A stretch of DNA of 11,289 nt from Ophryocystis elektroscirrha (taxonomy: Eukaryota > Apicomplexa > Conoidasida > Neogregarinorida > Ophryocystidae). The notes beneath the pieces were generated by a model. It ran no database searches. It was given only the letters and a program-made list of their open reading frames with translations, and was not told the origin of the DNA. Below, in pieces: positions 1 through 8,664 of this stretch (position 1 is the stretch's first letter; every line of letters begins with the position of its first letter). Where the stretch lies: contig JAQIFP010000070.1 of the NCBI GenBank assembly GCA_030141585.1, positions 1 through 11,289 on the forward strand, read 5' to 3'. The translations under genes and the position numbers were made by a program.

Positions 1-429
1 ATATATATATATGTACTATCTTCATCAGTAAGAAATATTATATATTTGTGAATATGTGTGTAACTGTTTATTATTTTTGAAGGATTATTCATATAAATTA
101 TAGTTATGCGCTTTAACATAGTCTTTTGAGAAAGAATTATGAGTATGTAATAGTAATTTTTTTAATATTATGCTTTAAAACAGTAGATAATATAAATAAG
201 TATTATATTCATATAATTTCACTAAAATAATAATTATTTTGCATGTCTAATATTATTTGAAAAAAAGCTTACTAAATAAATACAAATACATGTATTCATG
301 ATAATTTAGAGCTAAAAATACAATGTAACAATCAATTTGAAGCTTTAGAATAGTTGAAATTATTATTACAGACTAAGATTACTATTTATAAAATAAACAA
401 TCATACAAAGCATGCTAGTTTTATATTAC
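1..429. other. AT-rich non-coding stretch, probably an intron of the minus-strand V-ATPase subunit a gene
   Basis: The minus-strand exon ending at 430 is followed on the minus strand by a GTAATA donor (429 down to 424), so this stretch should begin as an intron of that gene. I tested acceptor-like sites on the minus strand near 311-313 and 371-374 with the required phase (two bases carried over). Each reading runs quickly into a stop, and none resembles the continuation of subunit a. The first 12 bases are a short (AT)6 tract. No RNA gene or plus-strand coding potential was seen. Confidence 0.5.
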
Positions 430-661
430 CGTAAAATATTTTCCATATCATCAATCCTTTTAACATATTTTTGATACTGACGCTTCATCAAACACGCATT
501 CATATCAACAAATTGAATACTTGTATTCAAACCCAATAGTTCAATAAAATCTCTGGCTCGATCAGATGGTATAACAAGAGTGCCATGGCACATTGGCTAT
601 AGACATAAAATTAAAAAAAAAATTAATTGCAATTTATTACCTCCGATCTGAACAGCCCCAT
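430..661 (-). CDS. V-type proton ATPase subunit a (116 kDa, Vph1/ATP6V0A-like), N-terminal part, partial
   Basis: Subunit a is the large membrane subunit of the V0 sector of the vacuolar H+-ATPase. Its N-terminal cytosolic arm links V0 to V1, and its C-terminal membrane half carries the proton half-channels. Two exons are visible on the minus strand: 661-641 (ATG at 661, seven codons, phase 0) and 596-430 (phase 2 at the end), separated by a 44-bp GT-AG intron (640-597). The joined start reads MGLFRSEPM, matching the conserved start of this family (MG-LFRSE-M in animals, MRSEPM in plants). Further on, a leucine-rich segment reads IELLGLNTSIQFVDMN, matching the family's ELG-LG-VQF-DLN block. 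The end contains YVKRIDDMENILR, matching the R-cEEM-RKLR block. About 62 of the usual 800-plus residues are visible, so no channel residues can be judged. The start is well supported because the family motif begins at this methionine. Confidence 0.82.
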
Positions 662-771
662 ATTAACTGTCTTTATTAAATTAACTGAACTTTGAAGAGG
701 CTTATTCTAAAAAGATTTTATTCATTTAATTTTCTGTTGATTAACAGGTCTGTTGCCAAAAATATAAAAAG
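662..771. promoter_or_regulatory. Short shared divergent upstream region between V-ATPase subunit a and CSL4
   Basis: Only 110 bp separate the two opposing start codons (661 on minus, 772 on plus), so both 5' UTRs and any promoter elements must lie here or inside the genes. The stretch is AT-rich with no clear TATA box that could be told from background. A U-rich acceptor-like site, TTAACAG, ends at 747, 24 bp before the CSL4 ATG. An in-frame TAA a little before that site argues against an upstream CSL4 start in an unspliced message. Calling it a shared promoter is inference from the gene layout. Confidence 0.4.
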
Positions 772-1516
772 ATGACTGTAATCACTCCCGGTGATTTATT
801 AAGTTCTAATCCAGAGGCACAAGCTGGATTTAATACATATATCGCTAACGGGCGAATTTATTCATCAATTACAGGCAGCTTATTTGAGTCAAGTGCCACT
901 TATTTGATAAACTCAGATAGTAACCCAATAGGAACAGAAAAAAGAAAAATATACAACGTCATATCAAATACTTCAAGGCCAAGAAAACCCGTTCCTGGTG
1001 ACATTGTTCTTGGGCAAGTTGTTTATGCGACAGCTAAACGTGTTTTTTTTGATATAATCAAGATAGAAAATCAAGACGTTTACAGTGTTCCACTTAAAGG
1101 CCAAATTCGGTAACTATAAATAAGAGTAAAAAACGAAAACTATGCTATAAGCACGCATATTACTAAATAATTTTATATTTTGTTCAACATATATATACAA
1201 TCCTAAACATAATTATCAAAGAGTAATAAATGGTTATTTATAAGTATTGAAGGTATGCAAAATGTAATGTACGTATTTAACTGCAATTTCCATATACGTC
1301 CATAATGCCATTTTACAATGATTGTTATATTATTTGATTTTAATAACCCCAATTAAACAACATTATTTAATGTTCTTCGCTTATAGATTATAGCATATAG
1401 AATGCAACATACACAATATGTCTTATCATTATTAAACCTTTGTATATATACTTTACTGAAAATACAAGTCAGATACTTCATTGTATAAATGATAAACATC
1501 TAATATTATAAATAGG

Positions 1517-1563
<47 letters not shown>

Positions 1564-1971
1564 AATAATATACATTTGATTATATACACATAAATATATA
1601 TATATATATATGGATAGATAGATATTTTTAGGAAGATACACTTATTTAATATAAAGGAGTAAATATACTCCTTTACTCCAGAGATGACGTAGTTAATGTT
1701 TTACTTGATATTATGTATTTAAAAAATTTGATGTAGCATAGATTTGCATTATTTACACGTATATTTTATAGTTTCATCTTAGGTTAAAGGAAATTGGGTG
1801 CAAATTATTAAAAAACCTACATCCTGCTAAATGTTATATGCCTGGAGATATAGTAAGGGCCCATGTTATATCTTCAGAGGACACTCGAGGCAATTTTCTA
1901 TTGTCCACTGAGGATGATTCTGACGGAGTTGTATACGCCTTGACATTATCTAGTATGTATAATATACATAT

Positions 1972-2002
<31 letters not shown>

Positions 2003-2307
2003 TATTTAGCATTTTAAAAGCTTAAATATATAATTATATATATTGGCTATACGTACAAAATATTTATATAGAATAGACTATTTATTTATTTGTATAGTTA
2101 TTTGTATGTCTTTAATCATAAATACATATAGTAATGTTATATAATCAATTATTTTTAATTATTATTTTCTGAAAATATTTAGAAAATTTCATGGAACCAA
2201 TATCTGAAATGTTCATGAGAGATCCGGATACACAAAAATTAGAGTACAGAAAAGCTGCAAAACCTGGTAATAACCATTTCGACAATAACATGTGTGATGG
2301 AACATAA
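772..2307 (+). CDS. CSL4: Exosome complex component CSL4 (EXOSC1-like), complete, three exons
   Basis: CSL4 is one of the three S1/KH cap subunits of the eukaryotic RNA exosome, which sit on the six-subunit ring and help guide RNA for 3'-5' decay and processing. Exons are 772-1109, 1783-1952 and 2183-2307. Phases agree (2, then 1), giving 210 residues against 195 in human. Residues 1-40 form the N-terminal domain, with ITPGD near the start and a G-IYSSI-GSL segment (human Y-FSSLAG). The S1 RNA-binding domain runs from VPGDIVLGQV (residue 74) through GQIR (about 110) to YMPGDIVRAHVISS (131 onward) and NFLLST, closely parallel to human FRPGDIVLAKVISL and NYLLTT. The tail EPISEMFMRDP followed by YRKAA aligns with human VPISWCEMQCP and FRKVA, but both cysteines of that pair are absent. 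Introns are 673 bp and 230 bp, both with (TA)n tracts. The start is the first ATG after an in-frame TAA. Confidence 0.9.
1520..1610. repeat. (TA)n microsatellites in CSL4 intron 1
   Basis: An almost pure (TA)n run at 1520-1561 is followed after a short non-repeat spacer by a second run at about 1594-1610. Both lie inside the 673-bp first intron of CSL4 (1110-1782). The rest of that intron shows no coding or RNA-gene signal to me. Confidence 0.9.
1961..2006. repeat. TATACA/(TA)n microsatellite in CSL4 intron 2
   Basis: An interrupted TATACATA repeat grades into pure (TA)n just after the exon 2 donor GTATGT at 1953. It accounts for part of the 230-bp intron 1953-2182. Confidence 0.85.
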
Positions 2308-3652
2308 TTCTTGGAATGAAAAGACTTTAGAAAACAACTTTTGTAAAAAATCTGATAACGCTCTAGCAAAACCTGTTAATGTGCTATTAAATAATCAAAC
2401 AATTTCAATTAACGACTCATACGCCAGCTTTGAGCGTACAGATCAATTTATAAACGCTGATATTTCTATAAAAGCTTTAAGTTTTAGTTCTTCAATCTCA
2501 AATTATTATATTTTGGCTATAGGTGGTTCTGATAATGAACACATAATATACACCAAAACACTTAATAGTAGCTCAGTTATTTCCTTATATAAAGTATTCC
2601 CTTCTCGTTCACTCCCCCCTTCATTCTGTCAAAAAGTTATCAATCCAGTATGTTTTATTTTTAGTTAAACAATGGTTTTTAAATTAAATTTTCTTAAATT
2701 TGCTTTACAAAAAAAGTTATGTTTGAATAAACTTTCTCACCAAAAAAAAAAAAAAAAAAAAAATTCATTTGTTTTTAGAATGGAAAGTGCTGCTTTAAGT
2801 TAGAATGGGTTGAAAAGTCCCAAACAGACACAAACGTTGGTTTACTTTTAAGTTTGAATGGCAATAGATCTATATACTGCTACTCAATACCTAAAGATTT
2901 TGTGTACGTCTTTTTTATTTATTAATTATAATAGCAATATATACCCCCTCTGGACCCTCGAGTATAATTATACTGCATTTGCTTCTGCACGACAACTAAA
3001 GTTTCCTTTAAATTTGCGCATAGCCACAGGAACCTATGAAAATCGTGTAATTATTTATGATGGAGCGATTGACAAGCCTTCCTTAAAAAAAACATTTGAG
3101 TTTTCTGTTTCTCCCAATGTAAGTTTAACTATTCAACAATTAAGCATTATGGTAATCCTATGATTACACAGATATATGTATGTAAAAAAATTTAAGAAAA
3201 AAAAAAAAATTTATTTTTTTAATTATATAAATTAAGAATATAACTTAATTCAGAAAACCTGCTATGTTAATAGTATTTCTTGGGCTCCTTCAAATTCCTT
3301 AGCATATATAGTGGTATCTACTCATAAGGCTCTTAGTATATGGTAATTACAAAATAAAAATTACATTTTTACATTAGGGATTTACAAACTTCTGTACCAA
3401 GTTGCTTATACGAGTTAAAAAGTTCTCTATGTTCTAATGTTAATTGGCTTCAAAAAAAGCCGTAAGTTTGAATAAATTGTGAATAAAAAACCTGAATACT
3501 TATATATATATATATAGAATTACAAATATATACATGTATATATATACACAAATACATAATCTATATATATACTAATATAAATTTATTAAAATGTACATGG
3601 ATAGATATACACAGTTATAAATACTCCATATATATATGTACTTATATATATA

Positions 3653-3705
<53 letters not shown>

Positions 3706-4674
3706 TTATATATATACTTATATATATACTTATATATATACTTATATAAATATATTTACATATATACATATAAAAAAATATACATGAATGTATATATATA
3801 TATATAATCATATTCATGAATACGTATAAACAAACCTATGTATATTCATATATATATATATATATATATACAAATATATAAGTATACATGTATATATACA
3901 TATAAAAATATATAAATATGTATAAATATATACTCATATATATATATATAAAAGTATAACTATATAAATATTAACTTTGAATAAATTTAGTTACATAATT
4001 TTCTGTCGAAATAATGCATGTTCAATTTTGAATATGAAAAACATGGATTGTACATTTCGTCTGCCGATGTGTTTAAAAAAGCAAGCCTCAAAAATAATGG
4101 ATTCAGAAATATACACTTATGAAAACTCCATTTGCTGTGGAGAACTAAATTCTGATTATGCCATATTCGTGTATAGATCAGGACAGTAAGTATTAATAAA
4201 TATATATATATTGGAAATAGTGTATTAATACAGGACCTCAATCATATTAGCAGACATCCTCAAAAACACGCTTGGTTATATGCATGGAGCAGTATTGAGT
4301 CTTTGAGTCTTGAACCTGTCGCTGAAAATAACGATAATCAAGAAAAAGCATACATTAACTTTTTTAACAACCTGTATATACAAAAATATAATAACGTGCG
4401 GGAACACGGAATGGCTATTACGTTCAGTCAAGACTCAGAAATATCTTTGAAAAAAAAAAAAAAAAATGAACTTAATCAACCTTACAATATCACACCTGAC
4501 TTTGTAAACTCTGTACCGTTGCATGCTGTTGCTACACTTTATTGCGAAGAACAGTCCATTTCGTTGATAGCTGTGGGAGGCTTACCAGGAGTTGTACACA
4601 TAATTGACGCAAACGTTTTTACATCCAAAAATAAAAACAAAAATAAAAAAAAAATTATAAAAAAAAAAAACTAA
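2297..4674 (+). CDS. WD40-like beta-propeller protein, function unassigned, seven exons
   Basis: Exons are 2297-2647, 2779-2903, 2935-3118, 3254-3342, 3378-3461, 3991-4185 and 4251-4674. The phases agree and give about 483 residues. I do not recognise the family member. The fold call rests on repeated propeller-blade endings: IIYTKT, SIYCYS, RVIIYDG, a textbook SISWAP...ALSIWDLQT repeat across exons 4-5, [24 protein letters not shown] and VVHIID. That makes seven to eight blades. A lysine/asparagine-rich tail closes the protein. Introns are 131, 31, 135, 35, 529 and 65 bp. At the sixth intron the nearer CAG at 4233 leads to a stop, so the acceptor at 4250 is preferred. ATG 2297 is the only methionine early in exon 1, and it overlaps the CSL4 stop by 11 bases. 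WD40 subunits of chromatin, nuclear-pore or transcription complexes (for example Seh1-like or TFIIIC-type) are possible, but nothing here decides. Confidence 0.75.
2742..2763. repeat. Poly(A) tract, 22 A, in WD40-gene intron 1
   Basis: An unbroken run of 22 A lies 15 bases upstream of the exon 2 acceptor (TTTTTAG ending at 2778) in the 131-bp intron 2648-2778. No target-site duplication or retrotransposed body is attached to it. Confidence 0.95.
3498..3960. repeat. Large compound AT microsatellite block in WD40-gene intron 5
   Basis: Nearly all of the 529-bp intron 3462-3990 is (TA)n with TACA, CATA and ACTTA interruptions. Pure (TA)n occupies about 3655-3703. From 3704 the pentamer ACTTA recurs exactly every 12 bp (3704, 3716, 3728, 3740), giving four units of ACTTATATATAT. 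The sequence then becomes irregular again. The open minus-strand frame here (about 3572-3817) is only an alternating Tyr-Ile translation of the repeat. Confidence 0.92.
4450..4466. repeat. 17-base poly(A) run inside coding exon 7 of the WD40 gene
   Basis: Seventeen consecutive A residues encode a five-lysine run (L-K5-N-E) in the predicted linker before the last propeller blades. The reading frame stays open for about 200 bases after it, so the assembled length is coherent. A second A-rich coding stretch follows at 4626-4672 near the stop. Confidence 0.85.
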
Positions 4675-4702
4675 TCTTTTTATTTATAGCCCCTGGTACA
4701 TA

Positions 4703-5068
4703 ATGGATAATGTTGGGCAGCTTCTAAAAAGCCATTGGAAACGTTTATCAGAAGGTAAATAAAAGACAACTACATAATCTGTAGCCGCTCTTGATGCATT
4801 AATTGCATCTGTAGTAGCTAACCAAGATGTCCACATACAGCACCTACAAGACATCCAAAAAGTCTGTCAATGCGTGAACTTTTTAAACATACCTATAATT
4901 ATATAAATTTGCTAATACTTTATTAAATTAATACATTAAATTGAGAGATAAATATAAATCTTAATACTATTTTATATTTATTACTCTATCAACTTGATTT
5001 GAATCTCTCTTTAACTATTTTATATGTATATATGCACAGGTAACTGTACATATCAGCTTATATATAAA

Positions 5069-5117
<49 letters not shown>

Positions 5118-7137
5118 ATAATATTATATAATTAATCTTGAATGAGTAAAATGTAATAATATATTGTTTAGTGGAGTATTGTCAAAGTACTGCAGCGTGC
5201 AGCACTTAACCGATATATTCAAAGGTCACCTTGTGTACTTCCGCCATCAAAAATATCATTATATAATACATTAAATAATATTAAGTGTCATTTGAAAGTA
5301 CTTCCTGAATCGTTACCGTATAGTATAAAGCAGTTTGCGCCCATTGCCCGTTTAGCCGTGACTATAAATGAAGCGAACTGTTTATTATATAATCATCAAA
5401 ACCATAATATGAAAGAAATAAAGCAAAAGTATGAATGGAAGGCAGAGATACAGTATGGAGCTATAAGACGTAATACAGACACTGTACATGTCACCGAATC
5501 GAATAATTTGTTTACTTCCAAAATAGATAATTTATGTGCTACTTGGAACTGTACAGTAGAGTTTAAGAATATAAACACTATTCATGAAGATTTATGTATT
5601 ACTGTTTATTGGAGAAAGTTGTCCGCTAATTTCGATCTAGCAGAATCTTCACCGGAAGACGATGAACCTGAGACGTTGGAAGATGTTGAAAAAAATAAAA
5701 GTTATGAATTCCCACAAGAAGATTGGCGAATATATGGTAGAGTTATGATATCCTTATCTACCCTGATACAGTGTTATGGATTCCCACCTATGCAGAACAA
5801 ATGTATTTTGGATTGGTCCAAAATAATGTCTAAAATATGCGCTATACCCGCGAATACCGATAAGTGGCCTATTAATATGAAGCTTCATTTACTTCCCCAT
5901 AATCAAAATGAACTTAAATACTATCGCCCTGTGGCTGGACTTGGAATGAGTAACCCAAAAAATACCCTGGGATTCTTAGACATAGATATACATTTATGGC
6001 TCCATACTTCTGTTATATATATACCTTTCTATCATCTCGTACATTCTCCCAGTGTATATTGGAAAAATTCTTACTACTTTGAACCACAAGTAATAAATAT
6101 ATACATATGTACATATATATATATATAATAATTACAAATTATAATTGAACTAAATTGCATTGTAGACATACTATAACATATAAAGTTTTGTTTATATGTA
6201 GAACATTTAGTATTTACTAAATTGTGACATTACATTATTGTTGGAATTTATTAGTATTTTGAAGCATACGCCCTCCGCGCTTTACACATATTTAACAAGT
6301 ACCCCCGATGGGTCCGAAAGTTTATGCACATAACAGAAACCAAGGGGATAAGGAACACATATGATTATGCATTAATAATAAGTTTTTGGATTATATATAT
6401 ATATACTAGTTTATTTGCACCCTTAGTTTTAGTTCCATTTTTCATAAGTTTAATTATAATGCTGATATCTTTATCATACCGTGTTGGTAAACATTCTATC
6501 CGCCCAACATCAATATCTATTTTATATCGAAAACAAAATCTAAATTCAAAATCACCGTGGAAGCAAATTTATGTTGGTTCTGGTGCTGTTAAGAAAAAAA
6601 TCTTATCTAGTGACGAAAAATTGTTATCAGGTAATTTTTAAATATCATTAATTTTGTTTGTACAAAAAAATATTTGAGTGTGCTTAAAAATTTAAAATGT
6701 GAATATAAATAAATTATAATTAATTTTTTCCTTCTAATAATCAATATTTAACACAATTCATTAAAGTAGATCTTTTATATTGTACTCATTATATCTTTAT
6801 GAATATACAAACAATACATTATATTTATAACTGTGTTTATAATTCTAATGCGTAGTTGATTATATTTAATTTTTAACACAATAAATAATTCATTTAAACT
6901 TTGTATAGAAACATGTTCTTATGTTGAATCTCCTTTTGGGCAACTAAAACTCTCAGTCAAAGATCCCACTAGTTACTGCCCTCAATTTCCCGTTTTCGCA
7001 GATGATTTGGAAGACCATGACATAATTAAACTAATAGAGCGACTCTTATCTCTATTTGATGCACTACAAGTATGAGTATCTGTATATAATGCGTAATTAC
7101 TATGGTTTAATAATTAGTATTATAAAATATTATATAG

Positions 7138-7193
<56 letters not shown>

Positions 7194-8556
7194 ATATGTA
7201 TAAGTTTTATATATAATTATATTATATATAACTATATATATATCTTATCATTATATATAATATGATTATAATTAATTATATATATATATATTTTATATTA
7301 TACATTATCTATTATATACTATATATTATATATGATTATATAAAGATTTTATAATTATATAGCATATACTTGTAAATAATTATATATCTATATATATATA
7401 TATATATGTATTATAAAAAATCTTTTTAACTAAATAGAATTATGGAATAATTGTAATATTTACTAATTAAAATATTGTTAGAAAATATATATTATGTAAT
7501 AATAATGTCACTTAATTCTTAATTTTGGTATATCGATATTATTACTAAAATATTTTTATTTATTATCATAAACAATAATGATAGGTAGTTGATCTTTCAT
7601 AATATTTATTTTAAGCGTAATATGTACTTTTTTTTTAGAGGTTTTTTGGTTCATTTAGCTTGGGTATAGAGAAATTAAAATTTGCGTTTAATTGGGAATG
7701 TCCAATGGTTACTCTGTCCAGTTTCATTATGCTACTGACAACATCCTTTATACTGTACTTGTTTCTGAATGTTCTTTGTGCTTTACCTTTATTTGTTCTT
7801 CGACTTATTACATTAGTTCCTATTTTGACTTTTATAGCTATCACTGAGCCATGGTTTCAAAAGAATATATGGAAACCTGTATTTGACATTGACGTTGAAG
7901 CTGCATATAAACAAATATTTATGCGTCCGCAAAAAGTTGTTCATACGGGTGGAAACGTTTCATTAAATGATTTAAATTCACCAAAGCTAGCAGATTTATA
8001 TAATATTGAAAAAAGTAAAAGCTCCCTTTCACAAACAAAAAACATTAAAAAAATATTTAGTGATTTTTTAGATTTACGAAAATCAATAAAACCTGCTTAC
8101 TGCTCTCATTCCAAATCTGATTCGTATTCTCCCAGTGCAAAAAAAATAACAGAAAAAGTGAAATCGCACCAAAATGTTACAGTATTAAATATTTCCGCAA
8201 AATTGATGACTACTGCGACAGAGTGTAAACCGTTCATTATTTGGAAATTAATATACACATATCTAATAAAAAAACCTATAAAATTAATTTATTTATTAAC
8301 AGAATTTCTTATTATTGAGCTCTTAGACTTTATTGTAAAATTATATTTAAACTGGTATTTTTTATTGCCAGACCGTAGAGAAATTGAACATCGCCAAATA
8401 GCTGCTACACAGTATACGGACGTATCTATTCTGGAAGGAAAGTCTGACAGTGGTGTTACCCTTCTAGACGACTTATATGTGGACGACAGTAACACCAAAT
8501 CAGTAGGAAAAAGCGTTAGTGCATTTCTGATAAATAAAGCTTTTGGAAAATCTTGA
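4703..8556 (+). CDS. C2-domain protein with C-terminal membrane segments, MCTP-like architecture
   Basis: Proposed exons are 4703-4754, 4785-4873, 5172-6089, 6255-6630, 6909-7069 and 7639-8556. The phases agree and give about 837 residues. Residues 1-80 look helical. A diverged C2-like fold covers about 107-335, with ARLAVTINEAN as first strand, a central ATWNCTVEF strand and a GRVMISLSTL...LGFLDIDIHLWL end. The acidic loop residues used for Ca2+ binding are not evident. A hydrophobic hairpin lies at about 394-430. Residues 522-600 read LIERLLSLFDALQ, then a FNWECP segment, then a hydrophobic hairpin, like the ERL...LLSWRDPRAT-plus-membrane end of multiple-C2 transmembrane proteins (PRT_C-type). 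A further hydrophobic stretch lies at about 731-776, before a hydrophilic tail. MCTPs act at ER-plasma membrane contacts; that role here is inference. Least certain are the first two exons and the GTGAAC donor at 4874. A fusion to the WD40 gene is disfavoured because ATG 4703 follows its stop by 28 bases. Confidence 0.68.
5066..5135. repeat. (TA)n microsatellite in intron 2 of the C2-domain gene
   Basis: A mostly pure (TA)n run with short AATA interruptions lies inside the 298-bp intron 4874-5171. The remaining intron sequence shows no exon I could chain in phase. It also holds an abutting acceptor/donor pair at 5038-5041. Confidence 0.88.
6103..6127. repeat. Short (TA)n tract in intron 3 of the C2-domain gene
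   Basis: TACATATG grades into (TA)n directly after the donor GTAATA at 6090, within the 165-bp intron 6090-6254. Confidence 0.8.
6631..6908. other. 278-bp intron of the C2-domain gene without a large repeat
   Basis: This intron is bounded by GTAATT at 6631 and TTGTATAG ending at 6908, and joins TCA-G to AA-ACA in phase. It is AT-rich but holds no long microsatellite or homopolymer, unlike the other long introns here. No RNA gene is visible in it. Confidence 0.7.
7130..7410. repeat. AT-only repeat region in intron 5 of the C2-domain gene
   Basis: A pure (TA)n run of about 50 bases at 7142-7191 is followed by degenerate TATAAT-type sequence to about 7410. It lies inside the 569-bp intron 7070-7638. 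The rest of the intron, to the U-rich acceptor TTTTTTAG ending at 7638, is AT-rich without recognisable features. Confidence 0.9.
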
Positions 8557-8587
8557 CAACTTTATATTTAACTGTATAGTTAATTAT

Positions 8588-8608
8588 AAAAAAAAAAAAA
8601 AAAAAAAG
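8588..8608. repeat. Poly(A) tract, 21 A, downstream of the C2-domain stop
   Basis: Twenty-one consecutive A begin 31 bases after the TGA at 8554-8556. It may be simple-sequence expansion. It need not mark a polyadenylation site, since poly(A) is added after transcription. Confidence 0.95.
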
Positions 8609-8664
8609 AAGCAAAATATTTCTTTCAATACTTAATAATTATAGATCTCAGGGTCCAAAAGATA

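Noticed and set aside
1..429. Third exon of the V-ATPase subunit a gene on the minus strand
   Set aside because: The acceptor candidates tested in the needed phase hit stops within a few codons and do not resemble the family's next block.
1453..1641. Open minus-strand frame of about 62 codons rich in Tyr and Ile
   Set aside because: It is a translation of the (TA)n microsatellite in CSL4 intron 1, with no complex sequence of its own.
2145..2369. Minus-strand frame of 74 codons across the CSL4/WD40 junction
   Set aside because: It is antisense to well-supported exons with matching splice phases, and no family is recognisable.
3651..3750. CRISPR-like or other programmed repeat array
   Set aside because: The units are 12-bp AT slippage repeats without distinct spacers, in a spliced eukaryotic intron.
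3572..3817. Open minus-strand frame of about 81 codons, mostly alternating Tyr-Ile
   Set aside because: It is a translation of the TA/ACTTA repeat block in an intron of the WD40 gene.
4231..4250. Acceptor CAG at 4231-4233 for exon 7 of the WD40 gene
   Set aside because: The resulting frame meets a TGA after about 25 codons. The acceptor at 4250 keeps the frame open for over 400 bases.
4186..4690. A single gene joining the WD40 exons to the C2-domain exons
   Set aside because: The acceptor at 4689 needs a phase-2 donor and I found none in a sensible place. The WD40 frame has a natural stop at 4674, and an ATG at 4703 opens exactly the frame that continues into the C2 exons. A later acceptor at 4720 would be phase-compatible, so the fusion is disfavoured rather than excluded.
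7635..7844. Minus-strand frames opposite the C2-gene exon 6 (also 8289-8498)
   Set aside because: They are shadows of the plus-strand coding exon, which has membrane-segment periodicity and in-phase splice sites.
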